Shown: positions 1-9,564, counted from the stretch's first letter. The stretch is 64,000 bases of DNA from Sphingobacterium sp. UBA7855 (GCA_002500745.1 DLST01000018.1:62001-126000); one strand, 5' to 3'. Notes: generated by a model from the letters alone, not told the origin. Numbers and translations: made by a program.

Positions 1-303
1 CGTCCTTCCGCAACGATCAATACAGAGAGTCCGGCGTGGGCTATTGATAGGCTTTCCATTCTGGCTTTAAAAATCTACCATATGGAACAGGAGACATTAC
101 GCACAGATGCTTCTGAGGCACACATTAATACCTGCCAAGAAAAGCTTAACGTCCTATTGGAACAAAGAAAAGATTTATCTCAAAGTATTGATGAATTGAT
201 GGATGCCATATCATCGGGCGATAAATACATGAAAGTCTATAAACAGATGAAAATGTATAACGATCCTTCATTGAACCCTGTCTTATATTCATCAGGAAAG
301 TAA
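1..303 (+). CDS. DUF4254 family protein, 5'-truncated by the window edge
   Basis: The frame is open from base 1 to the TAA at 301-303, so the N-terminal part lies outside the window; 100 residues are visible. They carry the typical DUF4254 core, in which SPAWAIDRLSILALKIYHM leads into a charged, helical C-terminal half. The biochemical role of DUF4254 is unknown to me. In Bacteroidota it is habitually the partner of a family 9 glycosyltransferase, and here that gene starts 2 bases downstream, so the two are surely cotranscribed. I infer a role in lipopolysaccharide or lipooligosaccharide core synthesis. An internal ATG at 82 could be mistaken for the start, but homologous sequence continues upstream of it. 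Confidence 0.85.
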   Translation, partial: RPSATINTESPAWAIDRLSILALKIYHMEQETLRTDASEAHINTCQEKLNVLLEQRKDLSQSIDELMDAISSGDKYMKVYKQMKMYNDPSLNPVLYSSGK

Positions 304-305
304 AC

Positions 306-1319
306 ATGTCGTTACCGCAACGGATCATAGTCACGCGATTTTCAGCTATGGGCGATGTTGCCATGGTTGCCTCTGTATTGAAAGAATTTTGTATTCGCTA
401 TCCTGATGTAGAAATCATTATGGTCAGCAGACCATTCTTTTCGCCATTCTTTGATGGAATAAAAAACCTCAGGTTCCACGCGATAGAACCGAAAAGCATT
501 CATAAAGGTTTTTGGGGCTTGTTTAGGCTAAAAAAAGAACTGGCCCAGTATAGCCCAGATGCCATAGCTGACTTACATTTTAATTTGCGTTCACGTGTGC
601 TTGATTTATTGTTTTCCTTATCGGGTGTAAAAGTAAAGCAGCTTGACAAAGGTCGTGAAGAGAAAAAAGCGTTATCCCGTGAAAAAGACAAAATTAAAGT
701 CCCATTGAAACTAACGGTAGAACGCTATGCAGATGTATTTCGGGCATTAGGTTTTAAATTTGAGCTCAGCCATAAATTGGTTCCCAATTTGCAGGATGTA
801 CCTAAAGCTGCATTTGGTATGTTTGCAAATTTCGATCGAAAGAAAATTGGTATAGCGCCTTTTGCGCAACATCGATATAAAATTCTTTCCTTGGTAAAAA
901 TGGGGCAGATCATAGATTACCTGACACATCACGGATATGACGTATTGCTCTTTGGAGGTGGTCAGGAAGAGTTTCAAATTGCCCAAAACTGGACCGAAAG
1001 TTTTCCCAACACTCACAATACGATTGGAAAATTTACGTTGAGAGAAGAACTTGATTTAATTTCGAATCTGGATCTTATGATCAGCATGGATTCTTCGGGT
1101 CTTCATATGGCCTCCCTAATGGGGGTACGATGCCTTTCCTTGTGGGGAGCAACACACCCTTACGCTGGATTTACGGGTTACGGTCAACGGTTAGCAGATT
1201 CCATCCAAGTTGAACATCCCAATAGACCAAGTTCGGTGTATGGGAATAAGTCGTGCATATGTGACGGGGTAGAAGCAATTGATTTAATTACGCCGGAGAT
1301 GGTGATTGAAAAAATATAG
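306..1319 (+). CDS. Glycosyltransferase family 9 (heptosyltransferase-like)
   Basis: 337 residues, a normal length for GT9/heptosyltransferases, which move a sugar (classically ADP-heptose) onto the LPS inner core at the cytoplasmic face of the inner membrane. The N-terminus has the family motif RFSAMGDV at residues 12-19, and the C-terminal half has the nucleotide-sugar pocket signature SMDSSGLHMASLMG followed by LWGATHPYAGF. It lies 2 bases after the DUF4254 gene, a conserved Bacteroidota pairing. The exact donor sugar cannot be read from the sequence. Start is an ATG without a Shine-Dalgarno sequence, normal for this phylum. Confidence 0.9.
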   Translation: MSLPQRIIVTRFSAMGDVAMVASVLKEFCIRYPDVEIIMVSRPFFSPFFDGIKNLRFHAIEPKSIHKGFWGLFRLKKELAQYSPDAIADLHFNLRSRVLDLLFSLSGVKVKQLDKGREEKKALSREKDKIKVPLKLTVERYADVFRALGFKFELSHKLVPNLQDVPKAAFGMFANFDRKKIGIAPFAQHRYKILSLVKMGQIIDYLTHHGYDVLLFGGGQEEFQIAQNWTESFPNTHNTIGKFTLREELDLISNLDLMISMDSSGLHMASLMGVRCLSLWGATHPYAGFTGYGQRLADSIQVEHPNRPSSVYGNKSCICDGVEAIDLITPEMVIEKI

Positions 1320-1400
1320 GGGACGTGTAGCATTCTACAGGGGCTTAACCGTTGTAACAATGATGGACAAGAAAAAATAACTATTGTTTAGAGTTTTTAG

Positions 1401-2627
1401 ATGGATAAAATTTGTTTTATTATTCTACGCTACGGCGATGAAGTGGATGGCGGTGCAGAGAAACATTGTCGTATGTTGGCTGAAAGGCTTGTGGGAGGAT
1501 ATGAAGTTGACATTTTGACAACTAAGTTTATTGATTACAACACTTTTGTTCCCTTTTATAAAAACGATATCGATTACCTAAACGGTGTACGTATTCTACG
1601 CTTCGGTTCAATTGATTTTGATAGTCGAAAACGAGATATCTTATGGAAAAAAGCGCTTCGATTTCAAAAAATAAGACGAAACTTATTTCGTTTAAAAAGT
1701 TTAAAACTTGTATCAGAGCTGTTTCCATCCTGGAAAGGAATTTCAGGAGCGGATATTGACTATTTCAAGTCGCACGGTTCTTATTCTCCTTCGATGTTGT
1801 CCTATATCAATAATAACCATCAACATTATAAGGCGATAATCGGAATTACTTATTCCCAGCCAAATACTTTCTTCGGAGCGTTAATTGCTCCCGAGAAATC
1901 CATTCTCATACCAACATTGCATGAGGAGAGAGAAGCATTTCGTCCTATATTAACTCAGCTATTCAGCAAGGTAAAACATATTGCATTTAATACAGAAGAA
2001 GAAAGAAATCTCGCTTTCAATATCTTCGGAAGTCATATAGCCAATAATAGTATTGTTGCCGTAGGTGTTGAAGTGTCCACTCCATTGGATAAAGAGACGC
2101 TTTATAGCAAGTTTCAGCTTCCAAAAAATTATCTATTATATTTTGGAAGAGTCTGCAACACGAAAGTAAGAACGTTAATCCCTTGGTTTTTACGTTACAA
2201 GCAAAAGTATCCGTCAGATCTTAAACTTGTCCTAACTGGCCGCATATTTATGGATAAGACTGAGCATCCCGATGTCATCTATACAGATTTCGTTACCGAA
2301 GAAGAGAAAACAGCATTGATTGAGAATGCCCGCGCTGTGATTAATCCTTCTCAATACGAAAGTTTATCATTATTATTGTTAGAAACAATGGTTCTCGGTA
2401 AACCGATCCTTGTAAATGGAAAATCAAAAGTAATGAAAGAGCACTGTATTAAAAGTAACTATGCCGCTCAGTACTATTCTTCAGAATCTGATTTTCAAAG
2501 AAAACTTTGCCAAATACTAGAAGGAGATGTCTCATTTATGAGATCAATATCCATATCCTATGTCGAAAACAACTACTCGTGGCCGTTAGTTATTAAAAAA
2601 TTAACGCACATAATTGACTCAATTTAA
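1401..2627 (+). CDS. Glycosyltransferase, GT4-like (GT-B fold)
   Basis: 408 residues. The N-terminus FIILRYGDEVDGGAEKHCRMLAE has the GG(A)E loop of GT-B retaining transferases, and the C-terminal domain has the EX7E motif in ESLSLLLLETMVLG, which binds the nucleotide-sugar donor. The middle contains YFGRV, a common start of the second Rossmann domain. It lies 81 bases after the GT9 gene and 11 bases before a GT2 gene, so it is probably in the same transcript. Likely adds a sugar to a surface oligosaccharide; donor and acceptor unknown. Confidence 0.85.
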   Translation: MDKICFIILRYGDEVDGGAEKHCRMLAERLVGGYEVDILTTKFIDYNTFVPFYKNDIDYLNGVRILRFGSIDFDSRKRDILWKKALRFQKIRRNLFRLKSLKLVSELFPSWKGISGADIDYFKSHGSYSPSMLSYINNNHQHYKAIIGITYSQPNTFFGALIAPEKSILIPTLHEEREAFRPILTQLFSKVKHIAFNTEEERNLAFNIFGSHIANNSIVAVGVEVSTPLDKETLYSKFQLPKNYLLYFGRVCNTKVRTLIPWFLRYKQKYPSDLKLVLTGRIFMDKTEHPDVIYTDFVTEEEKTALIENARAVINPSQYESLSLLLLETMVLGKPILVNGKSKVMKEHCIKSNYAAQYYSSESDFQRKLCQILEGDVSFMRSISISYVENNYSWPLVIKKLTHIIDSI

Positions 2628-2638
2628 TGACATCTTAA

Positions 2639-3445
2639 ATGACTATAGCTCTACTAATTTCCACTTATAACTGGCCAGAAGCTTTAGAACGCGTACTTGA
2701 AAGCGTATTGTTGCAAACAAAGAAGCCTGATGAAATTATTATTGCAGACGACGGTTCCACCGAAAGCACAAAAGAGGTCATTGACGTCTTCAGACTCAAA
2801 ACCCATATTCCCGTAAAACATGCATGGCAAGAAGATAATGGTTTTCAAAAAACCAAAATATTAAATAAGGCTCTGGCGTTATGTGAAAGTGAATACATCG
2901 TCCAGATTGATGGAGATATCATTATGTCACCCCAATTTATTGCAGACCATATTAGAATAAGTAAACCACATCACGTCATTACAGGAAGTAGAGCATCTCT
3001 TACAAAAGAATTTACATTAAAGTTTTTGAAGAGTAAAAAACCCATCGATTACAATTTACTTCGAAAAAACTCTCCTTATAAAATGAATGCTGCAAGAATT
3101 CCCTTTTTAACACCTATCTTTGCTACAAGATATAAAACTAAAGGAAAACATAGATTCTACTCAAAAGGATGTAATATGGCATTTTGGATGAGCTCACTAA
3201 TCAAAGTAAATGGTTTTAATGAAGATATGTACGAATGGGGACATGAAGATTCGGAATTGGTTGTAAGGTTGCTAAAAATTGGTGAGAAGAAACTCTTTAT
3301 GAAATTCAGTGGAGTAACCTATCATTTATGGCACAAGGTTTCCTCCATGGAGAGAAAGAGCATAAATCAGACCATTTTAGAAAATACTGTTGCATCAGGA
3401 GATTTTAGAATTAAAAACGGTCTCGATAAATACTTAAATAAATGA
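2639..3445 (+). CDS. Glycosyltransferase family 2 with galactosyltransferase-type C-terminal domain
   Basis: 268 residues. The N-terminal GT-A domain shows LISTYNWPEALERVLESVL, the DDGS nucleotide-binding motif and a DGD (QIDGDI) metal-binding DxD motif near residue 99. The C-terminal part (GCNMAFW and NGFNEDMYEWGHEDSEL) matches the glycosyltransferase 2 / galactosyltransferase C-terminal layout, with the ED pair as likely catalytic residues. The stop overlaps the next gene's start by 4 bases (ATGA at 3442-3445), which shows translational coupling. It resembles the oppositely oriented gene at 5223-6035 in architecture; the two may be paralogues acting on the same glycan. Confidence 0.88.
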   Translation: MTIALLISTYNWPEALERVLESVLLQTKKPDEIIIADDGSTESTKEVIDVFRLKTHIPVKHAWQEDNGFQKTKILNKALALCESEYIVQIDGDIIMSPQFIADHIRISKPHHVITGSRASLTKEFTLKFLKSKKPIDYNLLRKNSPYKMNAARIPFLTPIFATRYKTKGKHRFYSKGCNMAFWMSSLIKVNGFNEDMYEWGHEDSELVVRLLKIGEKKLFMKFSGVTYHLWHKVSSMERKSINQTILENTVASGDFRIKNGLDKYLNK

Positions 3446-4557
3446 ATATAGCATACGATGCTAAACGATATTTTCTCAATAAAACCGGGCTAGGAAATTA
3501 TAGTCGTGACTTAATACGGATATTAGAAACGCACTATCCTGAAAACAATTATATTAAATACACCACTAAATTAGGAGGACTAGATTTTTTAAATAGTCAT
3601 AGATCGACAAACACAATCAGACTGCCCAAAGGCCTAATTAATAAGGTACTCCCAAGTTTATGGAGAAATAGCAGAATTGTTAATGATTTAATTCAGGATA
3701 AGATCGATATTTACCATGGTTTATCGGGCGAAATCCCAATTAATCTTAGTAAAGCGGGGGTTAAATCCATAACGACTATTCACGATTTGATTTTTATACG
3801 ATATCCAGAACTTTATAAACCTATCGATCGGTATATATACAATCAAAAAGCAAAACATGCTGCTATTCATTCCGATAAAATTATTGCCATCAGTCAGCAA
3901 ACCAAATCTGATTTGATCGATACCTATAACATTTCGGAAGATAAAATTGAGGTAATATATCAAACCTGCCATGCCTCATTTAAGACTACGAAAACAGAAG
4001 AAGAAAAGGATTTAATTCGATCAAAATACAATCTTCCACGACATTTTATATTAAACGTTGGCACAGTAGAACCTCGAAAAAATGCATTCCAAATTGTAAA
4101 ATCCATTGAGAAGCTGGATATTGCTTTATTAATAATTGGTCGAAAGACAAATTATGCGAAAGAAATTATGCATTTCGTCGAAAAAAAAGGCATGACAAAA
4201 AGAGTAATATTTATGGAAGGATTGAGTATGCAAGAACTAGCCACCATATATGCAATGGCAGATTTGCTTATATACCCATCAAAGTTTGAAGGCTTTGGTA
4301 TTCCTATTATTGAAGCGCTATATTCTAGTCTCCCCGTTATTACCTCCAATTTTGGGGTCTTTCCAGAAGCCGCAGGACCATCATCTTGTTATATTGACCC
4401 TGAAGATATCGACGCTATACAATCTGCGATAGAATCAATCCTTTCCTCTGAACCAACCCGCGCAAAAATGGTAAGTGATGGTTTAAAATTTGTAAAACGA
4501 TTTGATGAAGACCAAATCGCCAGCCAGCTTATTAAATGTTACAAAAACGTCCTTTAG
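3442..4557 (+). CDS. Glycosyltransferase family 4 (mannosyltransferase-like)
   Basis: 371 residues, typical GT4 size. The N-terminal part has the TGLGNYSRDLI loop; the C-terminal part has NVGTVEPRKN and the EX7E motif in EGFGIPIIEALYS. This set of motifs is common in mannosyl- or rhamnosyltransferases of O-antigen and exopolysaccharide loci. It is the last gene of the rightward operon. Its TAG stop (4555-4557) directly abuts the stop codon of the opposing gene, so there is no room for a terminator between them. Confidence 0.88.
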   Translation: MNIAYDAKRYFLNKTGLGNYSRDLIRILETHYPENNYIKYTTKLGGLDFLNSHRSTNTIRLPKGLINKVLPSLWRNSRIVNDLIQDKIDIYHGLSGEIPINLSKAGVKSITTIHDLIFIRYPELYKPIDRYIYNQKAKHAAIHSDKIIAISQQTKSDLIDTYNISEDKIEVIYQTCHASFKTTKTEEEKDLIRSKYNLPRHFILNVGTVEPRKNAFQIVKSIEKLDIALLIIGRKTNYAKEIMHFVEKKGMTKRVIFMEGLSMQELATIYAMADLLIYPSKFEGFGIPIIEALYSSLPVITSNFGVFPEAAGPSSCYIDPEDIDAIQSAIESILSSEPTRAKMVSDGLKFVKRFDEDQIASQLIKCYKNVL

Positions 4558-5220
4558 TTATTCAGGTTTTAAAACTGTAATCCGCTTTTGTAACCTTTTC
4601 CAATGGTTTGCACGGTCTTTATAAAGCAGTATTTTGCCCAATTTATATTTAAATTGGAGCATACCTTTATAATCGAAATGTACTAATCGATAACTCACCT
4701 CAGGATTTTCTTTTATTTCATCTTCAATTGCTTTCGTATAAACTGTGGGACCAGTCATCTTGTGTACGTCATTGGGATACTTATTTTCTTCAATATTTTC
4801 AATAATATATGCTATTGTCCTTTTCAAAAATGGATGGCCTTTGGCATAAATTAAGCCCCATTGTGCAAATAAATCTGGGTGATTCTTTTCACGAGCAATA
4901 AAAGCTACATCGTCTGCCCTAATATGTTTATCCAATGATACCAAAATATCACTGTCCATATCTAAATAAACGCCGCCATGAACATAAAGTACAGCATATC
5001 GAAAAAAATCAGCCTTAGCAGCGCCAATTTGCAACTTGGAGTATGCTTTGTACGTACGTTCATCAAAATTAGTCTTAAAAAAATCATCAATCTTCCTATC
5101 ATCATAAAAATCCCTCTTCCATCCCTTATTTTTTTGAAGATACATCCAAATATAAAAGCGTGTTAAAAGAGGTATTTTTGCAGTTTTAAATGTTTGATAA
5201 ATTACTTTAGGTATCGCCAT
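4558..5220 (-). CDS. GT32-type glycosyltransferase (sugar-binding DXD motif)
   Basis: 220 residues. The family signature is intact: IPKVIYQTFKT at the N-terminus, then AAKADFFRYAVLYVHGGVYLDMDSDI with the metal-binding DMD at residues 87-89. Such enzymes (OCH1/capsular polysaccharide synthesis type) transfer hexoses onto glycans using a nucleotide sugar. It is the last gene of the leftward set, 2 bases after the GT2 gene. It converges with the rightward operon with zero spacing. Confidence 0.88.
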   Translation of the reverse strand: MAIPKVIYQTFKTAKIPLLTRFYIWMYLQKNKGWKRDFYDDRKIDDFFKTNFDERTYKAYSKLQIGAAKADFFRYAVLYVHGGVYLDMDSDILVSLDKHIRADDVAFIAREKNHPDLFAQWGLIYAKGHPFLKRTIAYIIENIEENKYPNDVHKMTGPTVYTKAIEDEIKENPEVSYRLVHFDYKGMLQFKYKLGKILLYKDRANHWKRLQKRITVLKPE

Positions 5221-5222
5221 AG

Positions 5223-6035
5223 CTATGTTATTAAGAATTTATTAAGACCATTTGAACAACGTTTCAGTTTATGATCAATTGTAAAATGAAGGATCTGATC
5301 ATTTTCAGGTAAAGAAACTCGAGATGATTCATTGTGATAAAGGTGATAAGCAAGTGCAGAAAACTTGATATTATATCTTTTTATACCCTGATTAAACAGT
5401 CGCTCAACAAACTCACTGTCTTCCCTACCCCAGCCAATCATATCATTATTGAAGCCATTTACAGCTTTAACATCGTCCATAAAGAAAGACATATTGCAGC
5501 CTCGAATAGCCTTGTGGCTATATTCAATCTCTTTTTTCCAAACTTTAGTTAGCCATGGAGCCCGAAATGCAGTTAATCGCTTTTCGAATCGACTTTCAAT
5601 GCCTTTTCTCATATATTGAAAATTTGGAAGTATAGAAGTATTGTTCAGAATATGTGCGGTAAAATCAGGAGTCAACATATATCGGCCGCCTTGTAGAAAG
5701 AAACCTCTTTGTGCATTGGTAATATGATCCTCTATAAAATGCTTATCTAAAATCATATCCCCATCAATCATAATAATATAGTCGCTTTCCACTAATGCTA
5801 GCGCCCGATTTCTACTTTCAGCTAATCTAAACCCTTTATCTTCGTGCCAAGAGTGCAATAATGGGATAGACCACTTTTTTTTATATTTCTGAACGACATT
5901 CAAGGTTCTATTATCAGACCCATCATCGGCTACTATAACTTGCGCAGGTTTAAGCATCTGATGTTCTACAGAATTCAATACAACTTCCAAAGCATCCGGC
6001 CTATTATACGTCGTTATTAGCAAAGAAACTCTCAA
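5223..6035 (-). CDS. Glycosyltransferase family 2 with galactosyltransferase-type C-terminal domain, probable TTG start
   Basis: 270 residues from the chosen start. Motifs are RVSLLITTYNRPDAL, the DDGSDN loop, MIDGDMIL as the DxD site, and a C-terminal GCNMSFF plus NGFNNDMIGWGREDSEF like the gene at 2639-3445. No ATG or GTG exists near the N-terminus. The family usually starts just before the RVSLLITTYN strand, so I chose the TTG at 6035; a second TTG at 6041 is possible. A perfect -7 promoter element (6060-6053) lies only about 11-17 bases upstream of these codons, which predicts a very short leader. Confidence 0.85.
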   Translation of the reverse strand: MRVSLLITTYNRPDALEVVLNSVEHQMLKPAQVIVADDGSDNRTLNVVQKYKKKWSIPLLHSWHEDKGFRLAESRNRALALVESDYIIMIDGDMILDKHFIEDHITNAQRGFFLQGGRYMLTPDFTAHILNNTSILPNFQYMRKGIESRFEKRLTAFRAPWLTKVWKKEIEYSHKAIRGCNMSFFMDDVKAVNGFNNDMIGWGREDSEFVERLFNQGIKRYNIKFSALAYHLYHNESSRVSLPENDQILHFTIDHKLKRCSNGLNKFLIT

Positions 6036-6052
6036 GATCAATCTTTTTTATA

Positions 6053-6060
6053 CAAATATA
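6053..6060 (-). promoter_or_regulatory. Bacteroidota -7 promoter element TATATTTG
   Basis: The minus strand reads TATATTTG, an exact TAnnTTTG match, in the 58-base gap between two glycosyltransferase genes. It would give the GT2-GT32 pair (6035-4558) its own transcript, with a leader of about ten bases or less. No convincing -33 TTG element is seen at the expected distance. Confidence 0.5.
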
Positions 6061-6093
6061 CAATTACATACTATTTTTCGCGAATGGATAATA

Positions 6094-7254
6094 TTATCCG
6101 TTGTTCAAAAACATACCATTCAAAATGGATTCTTCGTGCTCCCGCGTGTAGAATGAATGATAAAACGATTGCGCATATTCCCTTTGTTTTGAATAAAAGC
6201 TGTCATTTTCTAAAAGAAGTTTAATGTCATGCGCAAATTGTACTTCGTTATCGGCTACGAGACAACCATTATTTATTTTGTTAATGAGCCCGTCAACCCC
6301 CCTTCTATTTGTGACGATTGGAAGGCCATGACTAAGCGACTCCAATACTTTAATTTTTATCCCCGTACCGCTCAGCATCGGACAAATCGTAATTTTGGCA
6401 CCTGCATAAAACATCCCTAAATCTTCTACAATCCCGTATTTTATCAGTTGCGGATGATCTGGAATTTTTTCGGATATTCGCCCAATTACGTGCACCTTAT
6501 ATTTAGGGATAAGTGGCAATACCGATTCAACAAACCATTTCATACTTTCAGTATTATGGATATTGTCGCTGGCAACATATAGAATGTCTATAAATTTGCT
6601 CTCTAGAGTTAGTATCCCACTGTTATTTGAGGATACAGGAAGTAAAGTTACCTTCTTATTGGTGAATTGCTCATAAATATAACGTTCCTCCACTGAGTAG
6701 GTCCAGATTTCATCGTACAATGAAAGGATATCCATCTCTTCCTTAAACGCACTTCCGATATACAAACCTGACTTTTCCCTAATCCGCTGTAAAGTCATAA
6801 AGTCGTGCGTATCGATAATCTTATAAGCATTTGATGAATTCAATTCGCTTATCAATGAGCCCCAAGTGGAATAACTAATGAGAATAATATCATACTGTTT
6901 ATCACCAACTAACGATTTTATTCGTTTCGATATAATAGGTGTCAATAAACTGATTTGAGTTACATGCATGACACGATTGATCAAGCGCGGAATTTTATCC
7001 GCTACCAAATACTTTATTCGATTTCTTTTGTCAGAATCAGTATTGGTAATCGTAAGATGGACATGGGGGTAAGTAGCTTTAAATTTTTCTATTGATTCAG
7101 AATCCCAAAAAAGACATGACAAAAATTCCACTTTGAGTTCCTCCGAATGTTGTTCAAAGTAGGTCAACAGCTGCTTTGCACGTGTCAGATTTCCAGCATG
7201 GCTCCAAAATGGATTATCAGGCATAAAATAGAGTACTCGTTTCTTCTTAGCCAT
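6094..7254 (-). CDS. Glycosyltransferase, GT4-like
   Basis: 386 residues. It starts KKKRVLYFMPDNPFWSHAGNLTRAKQLL, and the C-terminal half contains PMLSGTGIKIKVLESLSHGLPIVTN, the arrangement seen in group 1 glycosyltransferases where GTGIK(I/N)K and a glutamate hold the donor. The middle KIIDTHDFMTLQR is also typical of this subgroup. It overlaps the upstream gene by 8 bases and is translationally coupled. Likely a sugar transferase for the surface glycan made by this cluster. Confidence 0.82.
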   Translation of the reverse strand: MAKKKRVLYFMPDNPFWSHAGNLTRAKQLLTYFEQHSEELKVEFLSCLFWDSESIEKFKATYPHVHLTITNTDSDKRNRIKYLVADKIPRLINRVMHVTQISLLTPIISKRIKSLVGDKQYDIILISYSTWGSLISELNSSNAYKIIDTHDFMTLQRIREKSGLYIGSAFKEEMDILSLYDEIWTYSVEERYIYEQFTNKKVTLLPVSSNNSGILTLESKFIDILYVASDNIHNTESMKWFVESVLPLIPKYKVHVIGRISEKIPDHPQLIKYGIVEDLGMFYAGAKITICPMLSGTGIKIKVLESLSHGLPIVTNRRGVDGLINKINNGCLVADNEVQFAHDIKLLLENDSFYSKQREYAQSFYHSFYTREHEESILNGMFLNNG

Positions 7255-8503
7255 AGCTCTTTTTATTTATTACATCGTGAATAAGTCCCAACCAACCCGC
7301 TGCCATACTATCCAGACTGTACTTTCTCATCATCTTATTTCCTGCTGTACCCATTTGTTGACGGAGCGCAGAATCATTCATCAATCGTTCAAGATAATGT
7401 TCCATTTCCATTTTATCGTTCGCCAAAAACCCATTCTCACCATGCTTTATTAATTCGTTTACCCCAGAACATGTAGCAAAACCTATACTAGGTAAACCAA
7501 CGGACATTGCTTCGGCCAAAGCAAGCCCAAATCCTTCATATTTGCTTGGAAAAATAAAGATATCCGCATCCTTCATCTTTGCAATGGGATCGTCAGTAAA
7601 TCCGCGAAGGAAAATTCTTTTGGATAGGCCCAGTTCAAGAATCTGTAATTTCAATCGCTCAACGTCATTACCTATACCCCAAAATTCCAAATCCCATGTC
7701 GGGTATTTTTCTACCAAATTAGAGAAAATATCTATCGCTATATGTTGTTGTTTACACGCGGTATCCAATCGTCCAATATGAACTATCTTAAATCTAGATT
7801 TTTCATTACTATGTCGAACCCAATCGGTGTCACTTACCTCCTCAATAGGATTCGTAATAACACGGCACTCACCGGCAAAATTATCGGGCAAAAATTCTCG
7901 ATAACTATCAAAAAGAATTTGGACCCCATCCAACTTACTAAAACTCATGGTCAACAAATCAACCAAATACGATTTCCTTCCCCCCAAGACATTGGAGTAA
8001 TCATAATCGGGCCTACCATTCACAGAATCTAAAATTGGTACGGATATATTATTTTTATAGGTAATTTCCAACAATGACCCAATAGACATGGTAACAATCA
8101 GATTCGGTCTTAACTGATCAATATATCTTTTCCAAGCAATTGCGCGATTTCTTAAATTGTATTGATATAGTTTATCCTCTCCACCCATACGCCTGATCAA
8201 ACGGCGGTTATACCATTTAGCATACTTCTTTTCTATCTTATATTTTATCCAAAGAAAGGGATTTCTCCCTTTATAATTATATAGGGGGATCTCCTCTTTT
8301 TGTTCCAGATTTACGTCATATATGTTTGTAACACGTACGCTTTTAGCCAAAGTAAACACTGGCTTACCAACTACATTTTCATTAGTGGCTATTTCGACTT
8401 CATAGCCATTGGCGGATAGAATGTTAGCCAATATCGAGCAGATTTTTTCAGTGCCTCCTATTCCATTTAAAAAATACAAATGCTGTATCAATAGTATCTT
8501 CAT
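7247..8503 (-). CDS. Glycosyltransferase family 4
   Basis: 418 residues. The N-terminus has FLNGIGGTEKICSILANIL (GG loop of GT-B enzymes); the C-terminal domain has HIGRLDTACKQQ and the EX7E motif in EGFGLALAEAMSVGLPSIG. Related enzymes transfer N-acetylgalactosamine or other hexoses to undecaprenyl- or LPS-linked glycans, but the substrate cannot be assigned here. It overlaps the GT2 gene upstream by 4 bases and the GT4 gene downstream by 8 bases. Confidence 0.87.
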   Translation of the reverse strand: MKILLIQHLYFLNGIGGTEKICSILANILSANGYEVEIATNENVVGKPVFTLAKSVRVTNIYDVNLEQKEEIPLYNYKGRNPFLWIKYKIEKKYAKWYNRRLIRRMGGEDKLYQYNLRNRAIAWKRYIDQLRPNLIVTMSIGSLLEITYKNNISVPILDSVNGRPDYDYSNVLGGRKSYLVDLLTMSFSKLDGVQILFDSYREFLPDNFAGECRVITNPIEEVSDTDWVRHSNEKSRFKIVHIGRLDTACKQQHIAIDIFSNLVEKYPTWDLEFWGIGNDVERLKLQILELGLSKRIFLRGFTDDPIAKMKDADIFIFPSKYEGFGLALAEAMSVGLPSIGFATCSGVNELIKHGENGFLANDKMEMEHYLERLMNDSALRQQMGTAGNKMMRKYSLDSMAAGWLGLIHDVINKKSYG

Positions 8504-9564
8504 ACATCACTATATTTAGCCCTGATATTTTGACGTAATTTTCGCCTTAATGTAGAGATTGGAATAAATTTAACCCAAAACAATGAACGTTTAAAATTCC
8601 TAGCTCTATTTGTCTGATAACTTCTATAAAAATTGTCAAAATCATCGTGGCACTTCGCTGCAAGGAAATGCCTAAACGGAACCGATAATACTTCCAAATC
8701 TCCTTCAGACAAATATGGTTCAACATACCCTAACATAAATTTATGCAATAAATTGAAGAGTATTTCTCTTTGATGATCATCAAATGGCATTTTTATATAC
8801 CTTAATTCAAACGGTTCATGTTCAATAAAAAGAGCCAGTTTAAGCGCTCTCGAGCTAAAAATATCATTTTGATCGTAGAAAACTCTTAGAATTTCCAACC
8901 ACTGAGGTATTTGTTCTAAGATGCGTGCCGTCTCCTTATTAATGCGTACATGGTTTTGATTCTCATGCTGACGATAGAAATACAGTGCACTCGGATTAAA
9001 TCCAATCTTATCAGTCATCAAAAAGAGACGATGCGAAAACAACCCATCCTCACAGGGTTGGATTCCTTCTGCAAAACGAATATCGGGATAGGTATCTAAC
9101 AAGGTCTTTTGGATCAGTAATCCGCAGGTCGGTACAGCAGTCAAACGTGGCGCCCGGGAACAATAGGGCTCTCCCAAAATCAGCAAATCAAAATTTTGCT
9201 GTTTAGCAATCGCTAAAGAAGCTGACAAAAATTTGGGTTCAATAGTATCATCAGAATCCAAAAAATAGACATATTCTCCCACTGCGTGGCTTAAACCATT
9301 ATTTCTCGCTACGGAAACGCCAGCATTTTCCTGATCGAAAAAGTAAATTCTCGGATCTAAAGATGCATACTTTTTACATATTGTAGCAGACGAATCCATA
9401 CTGCCATCATTAACAAGAATAATTTCGAAGTCCTTTAATTCCTGATTAAGTACACTTTGAATGGTCTCATCCAAATATTTTTCGACATTATATACCGGTA
9501 TCACTACCGATACAGCAACGCGAGAAGTTCCCTCCGTAATACCAGTTTTTCCCATCATTGACAT
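8500..9564 (-). CDS. Glycosyltransferase family 2
   Basis: 354 residues. The GT-A domain occupies roughly residues 15-230: SVVIPVYNVEKYLDETIQSVL, VNDGSMDSS, and YFLDSDDTIEP with the DSDD metal site. A C-terminal extension of about 120 residues with no clear catalytic motif may bind the acceptor. Inverting mechanism by family. Several Met codons lie near the start (residues 1, 3 and 4), so the first few residues are uncertain. It overlaps the next gene by 4 bases and follows the lipoprotein gene by 43 bases. Confidence 0.87.
   Translation of the reverse strand: MSMMGKTGITEGTSRVAVSVVIPVYNVEKYLDETIQSVLNQELKDFEIILVNDGSMDSSATICKKYASLDPRIYFFDQENAGVSVARNNGLSHAVGEYVYFLDSDDTIEPKFLSASLAIAKQQNFDLLILGEPYCSRAPRLTAVPTCGLLIQKTLLDTYPDIRFAEGIQPCEDGLFSHRLFLMTDKIGFNPSALYFYRQHENQNHVRINKETARILEQIPQWLEILRVFYDQNDIFSSRALKLALFIEHEPFELRYIKMPFDDHQREILFNLLHKFMLGYVEPYLSEGDLEVLSVPFRHFLAAKCHDDFDNFYRSYQTNRARNFKRSLFWVKFIPISTLRRKLRQNIRAKYSDV

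Noticed and set aside
1320..1400. Small dyad TGTAG...CTACA between two glycosyltransferase genes
   Set aside because: 5-base arms and no T-run; too weak to call a terminator.
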